Assembly (NCBI GenBank): GCA_026075535.2 | Contig: AP026544.2 | Location: 10,478,001-10,542,000, forward strand | Length of the DNA stretch: 64,000 nucleotides | Direction of reading: 5' to 3' | From: Tricholoma matsutake | Lineage: Eukaryota > Basidiomycota > Agaricomycetes > Agaricales > Tricholomataceae | Shown: positions 22,572 through 31,721 of the stretch, piece by piece | Layout of the letters: each line of letters begins with the position of its first letter | Position numbering within the stretch: the first letter of the stretch is position 1 | Program-made: the position numbers and the translations under genes | Notes under the pieces: generated by a model | Databases searched by the model: none | Told to the model about the DNA's origin: nothing | What the model saw: only the letters and a program-made list of their open reading frames with translations

Positions 22572-23259
22572 GGACAAGGTGGACACATGAGGACACATGA
22601 GCCAAAGACCTTGTGAGGGGACAGGTTCAGGTAAAGGGAGAGGTTGACACAAGTACACCGTGACAGCAGGGAAAGGAATGGCCAAAACAATGAGGAGCCA
22701 ACGGACAACACAAGGGACAAAACACCGACATGTTGGAAGCTACTTTATATTTTATATATCAAATAATGAGTAATTTTTGGTTCTCAGTTAATGGAAATTC
22801 AACCCATTAAAGTATTACTGAATATTGAAAATCCACCTGTATTGGACGAATTGTCTACAACATGGTATAAATGACAGGGTATGAAACATGCCATTTTTGA
22901 CATGAATTTCACCACTTCAGTTTGTACCTTTAAAAAATGAAAATGATACCATGACATCATACAATTACCAGCTGATAGATATACCACTATGGGATGGAAT
23001 TTATTCCCTCTGTGGATTGTATTCCTTCCCTCCAGGTATTATATTCAGTACTTGTAGACACTAATAATGGTATGAATTTACATATATAAGAGGGGGGAAT
23101 TAGGGTATGAATTTCCAGCACAGGGGGGTCCACAGTGATTTGTCACTGCTTAATCAGTGCTTAACAGGCCATAGTTTGCATGCACACACACAAGGGATGT
23201 AATAGTTGTAGCAATCCATGTCTGGTTATATGGTATCCTTGTTCTATTGAACCCTTTAA

Positions 23260-23332
23260 GACTTGATAGCTCAGTTGGTCAGAGCATCTGGTATATGTCC
23301 AGGAGGGCCTGGGTTCAATCCCCAGTCTGGTC
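23260..23332 (+). tRNA. tRNA-derived sequence (pseudo-tRNA or SINE head)
   Basis: It folds as a cloverleaf. The acceptor arms GACTTGA/TCTGGTC pair at six of seven positions. The D arm is GCTC..GAGC, the anticodon stem is TCTGG/CCAGG and the T arm is CTGGG-TTCAATC-CCCAG. A box TAGCTCAGTTGG and B box GGTTCAATCCC are well kept. The anticodon loop TATATGT has A instead of T at position 33, so it is probably not a working tRNA; the apparent anticodon would be TAT. It lies inside hAT-0 and continues into 3' sequence that could be a SINE body. Confidence 0.55.
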
Positions 23333-23563
23333 ATCTTGTCTGCATTCTAACACACTCAGCTTGATTTCAAGCTGAGCCATCAAGCCAAATTTTGTTTATT
23401 AAATAACTCAGGGACAATTGATCAGTTCAACTAATGTTGGCAGATGACCCCTCGGCATATGAGCCCATCCATATGCTCAAATATTCTGGTGAATGTAGGA
23501 AATTTATCTGGCATGCTATAGCCATTTTAATGAAAAACCTTGGCTGAGGTGGTGGCAACATTA

Positions 23564-23571
23564 ATATGAAC
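23564..23571. repeat. 8-bp target duplication of hAT-0, right copy
   Basis: ATATGAAC, one mismatch to the left copy at 20,676. Confidence 0.6.
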
Positions 23572-23657
23572 TTATTTGCATTTCATTTCCCTCAAATTCC
23601 AGCACAATTACTTATATCTGGAATTATTGAAAATGTATTTTATGAGGATAGGTATTA

Positions 23658-23773
23658 GGGTTGTTCACAGTAGCTATTTTTGGCTCATTTTTGAGTGTTT
23701 GGCAGAAGAATAATCAGAAAGGACTGAAAAATGATGTGAAAAATGACATGAAAAATGGTTACTGTGAACACTC
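23658..23773. mobile_element. MITE-like element A
   Basis: About 116 bp with imperfect inverted ends of about 35 bp. The left end reads GGGTTGTTCACAGTAGCTAT and the reverse complement of the right end reads GAGTGTTCACAGTAACCATT; both continue with TTTTT runs. It has no coding capacity. Its ends resemble those of MITE-like element B at 50,042. Confidence 0.6.
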
Positions 23774-24320
23774 TGAAATGCAAACATCTAAAAAATGAAG
23801 CAAAAATGCATTTTACCTACCTCTGGCAGTACTCAACACATACAAACTCTACCTCAAAGGACTTTGTGAAATTATTATTGTACTAAGTTCATCACCTATT
23901 TTCAAGTCCTTGAACAATGTGGATTACATGAGAATAGATATATTTCCTTCATACTACTTAAAAAAATGACTATGAAAGAAAAACAGCTACAAAAGAAAAC
24001 TGACTACTACCCATGCAAAGCAGGTGTTCCCTGTTGCCCCTGACTCCCCCCTCCTCATCTGCATCATCTACATCATCTGTGTTGTCTCTCTCCTCATCAT
24101 CTACATTGTCCCCCTCTTCACAATCCATGTCATCCACCCTCCTCATTGACTGAATTGTCCCCCTCTACATATCCACATCACTTGGTTGTCATTGTTCCAC
24201 AGGTGCTGGTGCTGGTGCTGGTCATTGTCATCATTGTGGCACATTGCCCAGGTTCATCATTGTGTTGTCCCCACCTCATCACTGACTCACCCTGTTCATC
24301 ATTGACCCACCCCCCTCCAT
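23774..24320. other. Low-complexity spacer
   Basis: AT-rich sequence passes into a CATCATCT/CCCC-rich simple-sequence stretch (about 24,040-24,320). No gene is seen. Confidence 0.5.
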
Positions 24321-24520
24321 TGTTGGATCACCGCATATTGGGGTCTATAATTGTGAAGGGAAGGGAGGACTTATTATTGCCCATGGTTAGAGTCAAAGCA
24401 AGTGCTAGATGTCTCGTATACTCCTATTCTAGTATTGATGTGTACTATGATCTATATATAGCATGAACTAATAATAGAACTATTTACTTGGACCACACAT
24501 GGCTTGCCCATATCCCAACA
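24321..24520 (-). repeat. LTR of Copia-2
   Basis: Read on the minus strand it begins TGTTGGGATATGGGCAAGCC and ends GATCCAACA, giving TGTTGG/CCAACA ends and 200 bp. No second LTR is in the window. Confidence 0.8.
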
Positions 24521-24722
24521 CTCCCCCTCAAGCCTACCATGGTTTGAGTACAGGGGAATGGTTAGTTAAGTCATCCAGGTGTGTTGAAACCTCTGTGTGG
24601 TGGAAAAACACTGTGGGAAAAACCTTTCCACATGTGAGGAAAGCTACTGGGTTACTAGTGCATTGACTGGATGCCCATCTCTTCTCTATGTTGAGTAAAT
24701 TTTGGCTTCAGTAGAGCCTTGG

Positions 24723-25018
24723 TTAATACACTGTTTGCTCTGGATCTTGACAGTTCTGTATATCAAGAACTTTTTCATTCATGAGGTCCCTGACCCAGTG
24801 ATGGTGAAGAGTGATGTGCTTTGACTGTTGATGAAATTGTGGGTTGTGTGTTAATACTACAGACCCCTCATTGTCACCATAAATAATGGTCAGATCCTCT
24901 TGAACAAATCTGAGTTTGCCATATAGATTTCTGAGCCATGTTGCTTCATGTCCAGCTTCTGAGAGAGCCACATATTCTGTCTCTGTAGATGACAAGGCTA
25001 TGATTCAGACTAGCTCCA
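24723..25018 (-). pseudogene. Copia-2 RNase H fragment
   Basis: It contains SSTETEYVALSEAGHEATWL, YGDNEGSVVLTHNP and a QQSKHITLHHHWVRDLM segment, which are copia RNase H landmarks. It ends about 200 bp before the polypurine tract, as expected for the C-terminus of copia Pol. Confidence 0.85.
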
Positions 25019-25020
25019 CA

Positions 25021-25049
25021 ACCAATATTCCCCCCATTGCAACTCCAAG
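25021..25049 (+). pseudogene. Gypsy gag fragment, 5' piece (target of hAT-1)
   Basis: 29 bp matching Gypsy-2 gag at 30,726-30,754 (ACCAATATTCCCCCCATTGC and onward). It stops at ACTCCAAG, the 8-bp duplication generated by hAT-1. The continuation is at 39,754-40,416 on the minus strand because of the inversion. Confidence 0.75.
25042..25049. repeat. 8-bp target duplication of hAT-1, first copy
   Basis: ACTCCAAG. Its partner is CTTGGAGT (the reverse complement) at 40,409-40,416, as expected if one end was inverted. Confidence 0.85.
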
Positions 25050-25440
25050 TAGGGACTACCATGGATGCATCATATCCAGATGAACATCCACAGATTACGT
25101 AAACTTATGGATATGTATGGATATGGATGTGAGGTCATGGATATCCATGAATATGTGGATGTTGCTCATTCGCTACCTGCTGCCAAGGTTGTCCAAATAG
25201 CAATATACACAGATAGGGGTCTAACCACAAGTTTTGTAAAGGATTTCTCAAGCTACAGGTACAGGTGGTGATGTTCAGGTGGCTTTTCTGTAGCATATTG
25301 TGACATCACTGTCACATAGACTGATGTTGCCTCCCTCCCACTCTAGGCTATAGCACAGGTTATGGGTATGGGTATCCTTCAACCCCACTGACATACTCCT
25401 CTACATGCCAAGCACAGCCATGGCCAATGGACAGAAAATG

Positions 25441-25526
25441 GGCCCAAATGCTGATGTATGGTGTTTGGGGGTAAGTATTTTCTTTCTTTTTCTTCTTTTT
25501 ACTAACTACTTTGATTTCATTTTTAG
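25441..25526 (+). repeat. hAT-1 module 1: decayed palindrome plus 56-bp intron
   Basis: GGCCCAAA...GTTTGGGG is followed immediately by GTAAGT at 25,471, a T-rich tract, TACTAAC and the acceptor TTTTTAG at 25,526. The next exon starts GTTATAAGC, like the exon after the equivalent intron in hAT-3 (GTTATAAAC). Confidence 0.65.
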
Positions 25527-25826
25527 GTTATAAGCATCTTGTAACAATGGGACCCCATTAAACCACCCTACTCACAGGGTGGTGGATGGCAGGGTGACGA
25601 CCAACCAGTGAACCAATGCCCAATGACAAGGAACAGCAAACAATGGGGAACAAATGAGGGGATGTCCCAACACACACCAGTACCAGCACCCCAATGACGA
25701 GGGATGATGGGAATGGGGTGGAGAGGGTGATGGCAACAATGAGGGAATGGGGATGACACCACCAATGCAAGCACCGCCCATCGATGAAAACGATGAGGAG
25801 CAACCCAGCACCTGCCCCCAGCCCTG

Positions 25827-25840
25827 CGAGCAACTGCTCG
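25827..25840. repeat. GAGCA hairpin in hAT-1, copy 1
   Basis: CGAGCA-AC-TGCTCG, followed by TAGGGTGGATT. Copies lie at 26,096-26,109, 26,237-26,250, 26,534-26,548 (weak) and 26,823-26,842 (CCACGAGCA-AC-TGCTTGTGG). Each is followed by a GGGTGGA/GGGTGGAAAC-like motif. Confidence 0.7.
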
Positions 25841-25930
25841 TAGGGTGGATTGCAGGTGTTGGTAGCCAACAATGAGGGATGACAGACATAAGGGCAGGAT
25901 GATGGGGCCAGGGAACAACAGCAGAAAAAG

Positions 25931-26030
25931 GGCCCAGGAGACGTCTTTGACATCTCCTGGGCCATAGGTATGTTTTTTCTTTGTCTTTTCATTTTATCAT
26001 TACTGACTAGATGTTTTTGGTACTAATTAG
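25931..26030 (+). repeat. hAT-1 module 2: palindrome plus 63-bp intron
   Basis: GGCCCAGGAGA (25,931-25,941) pairs perfectly with TCTCCTGGGCC (25,953-25,963). ATAG then leads to the donor GTATGT at 25,968, a T-rich tract with TACTGAC, and an acceptor TACTAATTAG ending at 26,030. Confidence 0.7.
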
Positions 26031-26095
26031 TGACTATGATGGTTGCTACTACCACCACCAACCCACCACCATAATGGCACCCCCAACTGCTGCTG

Positions 26096-26109
26096 CGAGC
26101 AACTGCTCG
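26096..26109. repeat. GAGCA hairpin in hAT-1, copy 2
   Basis: CGAGCA-AC-TGCTCG followed by TGGGGTGGAAACAGGG. Confidence 0.7.
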
Positions 26110-26236
26110 TGGGGTGGAAACAGGGAGCAATGGGGATAGGAACAATAGAAGGGTGGCACACAAGGAAAAGGGCCCAACAATGGCAACAATGACAGGCACG
26201 GTGCAGCAAACGACACACCACCCACCCCCAGCCTCA

Positions 26237-26250
26237 CGAGCAACTGCTCA
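26237..26250. repeat. GAGCA hairpin in hAT-1, copy 3
   Basis: CGAGCA-AC-TGCTCA followed by TGGGGTGGATTGTGGG. One arm base has changed from G to A, consistent with CpG decay. Confidence 0.7.
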
Positions 26251-26300
26251 TGGGGTGGATTGTGGGTGGAATAATGAGGAGGAGGGCCAAACGAAAAAAA

Positions 26301-26340
26301 GGCCCAAGAGACATCGACGATGTCTCTTGGGCCACAGGTA
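26301..26340 (+). repeat. hAT-1 module 3: perfect 16-bp-arm palindrome with donor
   Basis: GGCCCAAGAGACATCG (26,301-26,316), one central base, then CGATGTCTCTTGGGCC (26,318-26,333): 33 bp with perfect symmetry. ACAG|GTATGG follows, but the rest of the intron is not preserved. Confidence 0.75.
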
Positions 26341-26822
26341 TGGATCACAGACGACAGGACCACCAGGACCACCCAACAAGGACAGAACATGATGACATGG
26401 AGGGAGATGAGGAAGACAAGGACAATGAGGACCACAATGAGGAGGGGACAATGGTGGGGAGGGGACAATGAGGAGGGGACAACAGGGAGAGGACAATGAT
26501 GACAGGGGATGACCAGCACCCACCACCACTGTTGCGAGCCCCTGCTCACAAGGTGGATCCCGGGTGCTCAACCACGAACCAACAACAATGAGAGGGGGAA
26601 CAAAACAGGGGCCAACAATGCAGAGACGGGGACAGGGGACAGGGGATGGAGACAAGGGGACAGAGACAGAGACGTAGGATGGAGACGACAGCAGGGAGGG
26701 GGGTGAGAGACGACGATGACAACTATGACCAGGCAAGGAGGGGGGAGGGGAAGGAGAAGAGGAGACGACAAGAGAACCACCACAATGACCACACCACCAC
26801 CACCACAGCACCCCAACTGCTG

Positions 26823-26842
26823 CCACGAGCAACTGCTTGTGG
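26823..26842. repeat. GAGCA hairpin in hAT-1, copy 5
   Basis: The longest form, with 9-bp arms around AC and one mismatch, followed by GGTGGAAACAGGG. Confidence 0.7.
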
Positions 26843-26987
26843 GGTGGAAACAGGGAGCAATGGGGATAGGAATGACGGGAGAGGGAGTGGGCATGATGAC
26901 AACGATGAAGAAGATGAAGAGGAGGAGGATGACCACAATGACAACGAAAATGACAGAATGGGGAGCAATTAGGCAGGGACAATGGGG

Positions 26988-27080
26988 GGCCCAAGAGACA
27001 TGGACAACGTCTCTTGGGCCACAAGTTTATTAGTTTTTGTCCTCTCTTTTTTATTCCTACTAACTAATGTCACTTGCATG
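26988..27080 (+). repeat. hAT-1 module 4: palindrome plus intron-like tract
   Basis: GGCCCAAGAGAC (26,988-26,999) pairs perfectly with GTCTCTTGGGCC (27,009-27,020). ACAA|GTTTATTAG follows, with a T-rich tract and CCTACTAACTAATG near 27,060. The acceptor is unclear. Confidence 0.65.
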
Positions 27081-27336
27081 AAGTCATGACTGCCACCTCC
27101 CTCCTGGGGAGGTGACAATCAAATTAGTTAGTTTAGATAATATAATATATATTTGGTATGAGACCCATGTGGGAATTGACACAGTGCTGGGTGTCAATGA
27201 AAAGCTGTGATGCTGCACTGCCTTGTGCAGTGTGCCACTCAAATCCCAATTCAAACTCCGCCTATCAATGTGCAGTGAGTCATTTTCTGAATGATGTGGC
27301 CTTCCTCACTCACCAACATCGTAATACCACACACCA

Positions 27337-27650
27337 ATGCCTTGGAGGCCTGCTGCCCCTAGTGTCCCTGCTGCTGTTGCTCCACCTACTGCCCCTGCTC
27401 TGGTTCAAGTAGACTCTGACAGTGATAGCAGTCAACCTGGGTCTGCCATTCTTATCTCTCCTGTCAAGGCTCGCATTGCAAAGCAAGGGATTGCAAACAA
27501 GAGTGATAAGGATGTATGGAGCTTGCCAGATAATGACATTATTGGTGAGTGGTTGTTTCCCCCAAAAGAATAGAGCTGATTTGTGCATATTTAGAGGCTT
27601 CAAAAGCTACCTGGCACTCATCTGTCTATGATCACTTTGATATCACCCTA
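27337..27650 (+). pseudogene. hAT-1 transposase, N-terminal part
   Basis: Exon 27,337-27,544 encodes an Ala/Pro-rich start and an acidic DSDSD patch, then VKARIAKQGIANKSDKDVWS. An intron of 50 bp (GTGAGT at 27,545 to ATTTAG at 27,594) joins in phase 1 to EASKATWHSSVYDHFDI, the start of a BED-type zinc finger (W...F pattern). The sequence stops at the TA breakpoint (27,649-27,650). The rest of the finger, with its Cys pair (FSCKVDPAHH), lies on the minus strand from 43,682 and joins in frame across the TA. Confidence 0.85.
27649..27650. other. Left inversion breakpoint
   Basis: To the left is hAT-1 transposase (plus). To the right is Gypsy-3 reverse transcriptase (minus). The shared TA belongs to both ancestral sequences. 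The partner breakpoint is TA at 43,683-43,684. Confidence 0.85.
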
Positions 27651-28571
27651 GTTGTTAACCCAGCATGGCAGAACAGTTGTATCAGCCTTTGGAATGATGA
27701 ATGCAGGCAACATGCAGGCAGACACTGATGTTCGGATCTGTCCTGCATCCAGGTGTTTCTGTATCAGCATTCCCCATGCATCATGGAATTTCCATGGACA
27801 TTGGTAAGAACGAGTTTTTATTATGTGATCCATATCTTTCAGTTTTATCTGCACTTGCACATCCATCAGCAACTGGTGTACATGAGGGATAGGTTCAAAA
27901 ATGTTGCTGAACTCATCTTTTAGTTTGTCCTCATGCTGCATCAGGGCTGCCAGATTTGTCAGAGTTTCAACTTGGGCATTGATAGTGCCTACAATATTGA
28001 TTGGGGTGACCTTTTCAAAGATCATCAGCTTCCTGTGTTTTGCAAGAACATAGTTCAGTTCAGCCAGCAGGAGTTTACAGTTGGATCTTATCTGCTTCAG
28101 TTGTTCATGGATAAATGGTTTCTTTTGTTTCAGAGGCAATGGTGCTGCAGGGTTTAACAAATCATAATCCTGTATTTTATCTATACACGTATGTGCTGAA
28201 TGGTCGGTAACAATATTATTATGCATCAGGAAAGGCAGTTCGAGAATTATGGAAGTACACAGTTCAGGTGACACCAGTGCTCATATGGTTTTTGCAGTCC
28301 AAAGTCCATCAAGTGAGCAAACTTTCAATTTTACCCATTCAGTCAATGTAGTCTTTTTACTTTCTTTCAAATTTGGCAATGCAACATCAATGATTTCAGG
28401 CACAGGCAACTTTTGGTGGTGGAGATCCAGTCGTTCTACAAGCACTGTGTGGATCAGAACAGCATGAGCACCACAGTTAATCAACATTTGAATGGTAATG
28501 GGACACATGACATCAGGGCCGGAGATGGCACCCTCCCACCAGAGGTGATGCACATGGAATGGGGCATTCAC
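27651..28571 (-). pseudogene. Gypsy-3 protease and N-terminal reverse transcriptase
   Basis: The protease-like core PITIQMLINCGAHAVLI (28,460-28,510) has Asn where the catalytic Asp is expected, a G-to-A change. An RT N-terminal segment follows: PIPHVHQLLMDVQVQIKLKD, HLDAGQIRTSVSACMLPAFI and PKADTTVLPCWVNN. The last codons before the breakpoint (WVN) join in frame with YRQLNSN at 43,682. Confidence 0.85.
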
Positions 28572-28647
28572 TTCATCGTCCTCCTTGTCTTTGGAATCAG
28601 AGCCATTGCCAAGGGCAGAGGAAGCAGATGGGAAGGATGCAGGAGTC

Positions 28648-29650
28648 TCATCTGCCCAAGAACCAAGGTTGGGGAGTATTCTTCAATTTTGGGGCAGAGG
28701 TGGGTGGTGCAGACACAGCAGGGACATTCAGTGACATACTTGTAATTGGCGCCAGGGGCAGGGCAGTCATATGGTTGATGAGGCCCAAGTACGATGCAGC
28801 ATCTGGAAAGCCATATGGGCACAATGAAGAGAAGTGGTGGACATTCAGATGGTGGCATTTATGACACCCATTGTTGGCATCAAGCAACTCGCGCTCCTTG
28901 GTGGTGAGCAGCAAGAGGCATCAGATGGTGGTATTAACTGCATTGATTGTATCAGTAGAGGGCACAGACGAGCAAGCAGGTGGTGCCCCTGTGCCATTGC
29001 CTAGACAGTGACACTTTGAACTGTCTCCACATCTGTTGAAAACCAGCTCAGCCTCCTCATGTGCGTGCTTGAGGTCTGCACATCGATTCTCATCAATCTG
29101 CTTGACCTCCAATGCCCACAGCCACAGGTTTAGTGTTGCATTGACCTTTCTGGCAGTACAGGGGCAGGTTAGTTCAGGGTCCTGACCCAACTCAAGCTTG
29201 TCATGTAACACTTCATCAGAGAAATAAACTGGGTTGTTGGCAATGATGGAGTTAAGAGACTGGATGTGCAAGAACCAATCCCAGAAGGCTCATTAGGCTT
29301 CATAGTGGCAGAAAGGACTCGATGACAGACAACTAGAACCCAATCTGGGTCCAAGTAGTTACTGTGCATCTCCCCCATGAAGGAGGTGAAGGATAATGCT
29401 ACAATGTGGTCATGGTTGCCACCAATCCAATTCCGACTCAAAAACTGCCGAGGATATTGCACACTTGATCCTCCAGCTTTACTTCTTTCTCCCTGAAAAA
29501 GCTCATGCAGCATAACTCAAACTCATGCATGACTTCAGCTTTAATATCTCCCATGGTGAGCACTGGAGATTTCGACTGATGGATGTGTTTGACAGTGGCA
29601 ACTTGGTTGGGAATGTATGACATTGCCACCTGGGAGTGAGCAGAGAGCAT
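28648..29650 (-). pseudogene. gag: Gypsy-3 Gag, frameshifted
   Basis: Pieces in shifting frames include FLSRNWIGGNHDHIVALSF, NPVYFSDEVLHDKLELGQDP and LTCPCTARKVNATLNLWLWAL. A C-terminal zinc-binding segment follows (GCHKCHHLNVHHFSSLCPYGFPD pattern, CX2C...HX4C near 28,790-28,870). This form of knuckle followed by GFPDA is familiar from basidiomycete Gypsy Gags. At least three frame changes make it non-functional. Confidence 0.75.
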
Positions 29651-29997
29651 TCCAAAATCACAAGAGGAGTCTGAGGAGATGGATGAAGAAGGCGAGTTAT
29701 GGGTAGCAGACGGAGCAGAAGGAGCAGGTGGTGGAGTTGTTGGAGAATGTGGAACAGGTAATGGAAATGTGACTATATGTGCAGTTGGCAGTGTCAGTGT
29801 TTCAGTAATCAGGGTCAGAGGAGAATCCGGCTCTGGTACAGGAGAAAGTGATGGAGCAGAGGTGTTGCCTGGAGCTCATGAAGGAACAGTGTGCAGAACT
29901 GGGGTTGCTGGTGCTGAGGACACCCCGCAATATAGGCATGTCAATGCACACAAAGGAAGTACAGCGCCCTTACGAGACAGTTTGTTGGAAGTAAAGG

Positions 29998-30002
29998 GTC
30001 AC
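29998..30002. repeat. Target-site duplication of Gypsy-2, left copy
   Basis: GTCAC here and GTTGC at 36,056-36,060. Both can derive from an original GTCGC by single CpG transitions on opposite strands. Confidence 0.55.
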
Positions 30003-30438
30003 TGTAAGGGGACTAGGGGGGATGAGGGGGGGTGCCCTGTGTGTTTCTCCTATTTTTTACATTCGTTCTATATTTTTCCTCACTTCATTTCCTTCTATTC
30101 TTCATTTTCTATGATTTTTATGGATTTTATTACTAATTTCCCTTTCTATCATGTTTGTGCATGTTGACAGTTTTATATTTAGAGGCGGAGCACCCCTTCT
30201 GACATCTACCCCTTGGTATGATGTCATTCGGTGGCCTTGATCTGCCTATCTCTGCCTTTTCTATTTTTAGATTATTATTTGATTTTTGCCATCTTCACAT
30301 ATACTGGGCATTGGCAAAGGGATCCTTAGAGTTTTCTCATTGGATTTCCCTTTGCTAGGTGTGCCCCCAATCCCTGTAATATGTAGTATAATTTTTACTT
30401 CAGATTTCCCTTTGCTAGAGGCTGAGGTTGCCCTTATA
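30003..30438 (+). repeat. 5' LTR of Gypsy-2
   Basis: It begins TGTAAGGG and ends CCCTTATA. The putative transcript start region is at AGAGTTTTCT (30,328-30,337). Confidence 0.85.
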
Positions 30439-30440
30439 GT

Positions 30441-30450
30441 AGAAAACTCT
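30441..30450 (+). promoter_or_regulatory. Self-priming primer-binding site of Gypsy-2
   Basis: AGAAAACTCT, exact reverse complement of LTR bases 30,328-30,337, at the same spacing as in Gypsy-1. Its conservation in a decayed copy supports function. Confidence 0.65.
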
Positions 30451-30603
30451 CTCCTAAGGCCCAAAATCACAAACGCGCTGCCCAAGATAGGCAGGTACAA
30501 AGTGGACAATGCTTCCCAAAGCTCCACAGACTCCATACACACCATTCCCGACAGTCCTGCCTTTAGTGCACTGCCATTTTCGCCAAATGTGTGCCCTAGC
30601 GAC

Positions 30604-31721
30604 ATGGACACATCAGAGCACCTTGACATGCTTGAAAGCAACATTATTGGAATACATGTGCAAATCGATTTGCTTAAATCTATGATTGAAAACTTCATCA
30701 GGACCCTCCAGACTAACTCTCTGACCAATATTCCCCCCATTGCGACTCCAAGCACACCCAACAACAACGTGCTGCCAAATGCGCCCACTAAGGAGTGTGC
30801 CCAGATCAAACTGTCTCCCCCTGCTGAATTTAATGGCATGTGTGCGCAGGGGCATGCATTCCTTAATTCCTGTGAGTTGTACATCAGTCTCCAGTTGCAT
30901 CCTGTGAGTTGTACATCAGTTGCCAGTTGCATCAATTTGTTGATGAGGCTGCAAAAATTTATTGGGCCTTCACATACATGAAATCTGAACACGCCTATCT
31001 CTACGTGGACCATATTCTGCGCCTAACTAAAGAGCTCGGTTCTCTACCTTTCTCCACTTGGGGTGACTTTTGAGCAGAGTTTGTATGCCACTTTTGTCCC
31101 CTCAATGAGTGCCACCGAGCAGTGACATGGCTCGAGTCATCCTCTTACCACCAGGCATGTCAATCCATGGACGACTATATCAACAAGTTTAAGGATTTGG
31201 TGGACATGGCAGGATATGGGAGTGGGCTACCAGTTGTGGTGAAGTTCCGATGGGGCCTCAATTGAGAAATTCAGGCCCAGATTGCACAGATGTTGGAAGG
31301 GCACCCAGTGGACAATGATATCTCACTCTGTGATGAGAACTGACTCACAAATGCTGCATTCTGTGCTCCAACTACCACTCATGCACCCTACACCTTCAAT
31401 CGAACCCTTCCCTGCTATAACCCCACTCCTGTTCATCAGACTCCCACACCAGCCATCAATGTCCCGGTACCAATGGATGTTGATGCGGCCTGCAGCCATG
31501 TGCATAGGTTGGATCTCTGCTACCGCTGTGGGGAAACTGGGCACAGGGCTGGAGCATGTCCCCATTGTCAGGATATCCACATGCTTACCCCTGAGGGGTG
31601 AGATGAACTCCTCCAAGACTTGTTGGCATTTGTAGATGTCAAGGAAGTGAAAGATCAGTTTGCAGAGGAGATCAAGTCAGAAGTTGTAGAGGAGCGGGAT
31701 TTTTCTATTCACAGCAAGTGA
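30604..31721 (+). pseudogene. gag: Gypsy-2 Gag
   Basis: It follows Gypsy-1 Gag throughout, from MDTSEHLDMLESNIIGIHVQ to the CCHC knuckle (CYRCGETGHRAGAC near 31,516-31,557). A 33-bp direct duplication at about 30,868-30,931 shifts the frame, and stops occur at 31,072 and 31,263. The gag stop overlaps the pol frame (AGTGA) as in Gypsy-1. Confidence 0.85.
30868..30931 (+). repeat. Short direct duplication within Gypsy-2 gag
   Basis: CCTGTGAGTTGTACATCAGT plus CCAGTTGCAT occurs twice in tandem; Gypsy-1 has one copy. It looks like a replication-slippage event specific to this copy. Confidence 0.7.

Larger units (their letters stand above)
20684..23563. mobile_element. hAT-0: old non-autonomous hAT-type element
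   Basis: It is bounded by inverted terminal regions. The left end begins TAGTGTAGCCACTGGCTCAG and the reverse complement of the right end begins TAATGTTGCCACCACCTCAG. The inverted similarity extends about 165 bp inward, including the shared GGCTATAGCATGCCAGATAA. The 8-bp duplication is typical of hAT elements. No transposase frame is seen. The interior (about 21,300-22,750) is CCA/CAC-rich low-complexity DNA with at least three intron-like pyrimidine tracts containing TACTAA branch sites (22,020-22,075, 22,205-22,265, 22,491-22,571). One of these is preceded by a perfect palindrome. A tRNA-like sequence lies near the right end. Confidence 0.65.
24321..25018 (-). mobile_element. Copia-2: truncated 3' end of a second copia family
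   Basis: On the minus strand this carries an RNase H fragment, then the polypurine tract TTGAGGGGGAG and one 200-bp LTR. Everything 5' of RNase H is missing, and the truncation abuts a fragment of Gypsy gag at 25,021. Confidence 0.8.
25050..27650 (+). mobile_element. hAT-1, 5' half (separated by inversion from its 3' half at 40,417-43,682)
   Basis: It starts TAGGGACTACCATGGATGCATC, followed by many ATGGATAT subterminal motifs (25,060-25,160). Then comes an internal body of about 2 kb with four palindrome-plus-intron modules and at least five GAGCA-AC-TGCTC hairpins, and the first exons of the transposase. It is broken at the TA at 27,649-27,650 inside the transposase BED-finger region. Together with the other half the element is about 5.9 kb, which suits an autonomous hAT. 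Confidence 0.85.
27651..29997 (-). mobile_element. Gypsy-3, 5' internal part (leader, gag, protease, start of RT), inverted
   Basis: Read on the minus strand it continues the element whose 5' LTR is at 36,134-36,337; Gypsy-2 is inserted between the two. It runs through gag and protease into reverse transcriptase and stops in the middle of RT at 27,651. The remaining RT to chromodomain and the 3' LTR are at 43,683-46,778 on the plus strand. The split element is about 5.7 kb when Gypsy-2 is ignored. Confidence 0.85.

Noticed and set aside
20684..23563. Interpretation as a Harbinger or Tc1 element
   Set aside because: Flanks fit an 8-bp duplication (7 of 8) better than TTA or TA, and the ends begin TAG/TAA like the other hAT elements here.
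25558..27033. Long minus-strand open frames (up to 258 codons) in the hAT-1 body
   Set aside because: They are low-complexity Ser/Pro/His/Leu translations of the GGTG/CCAC-rich modules. Intron signals are on the opposite strand, so I treat these frames as incidental.
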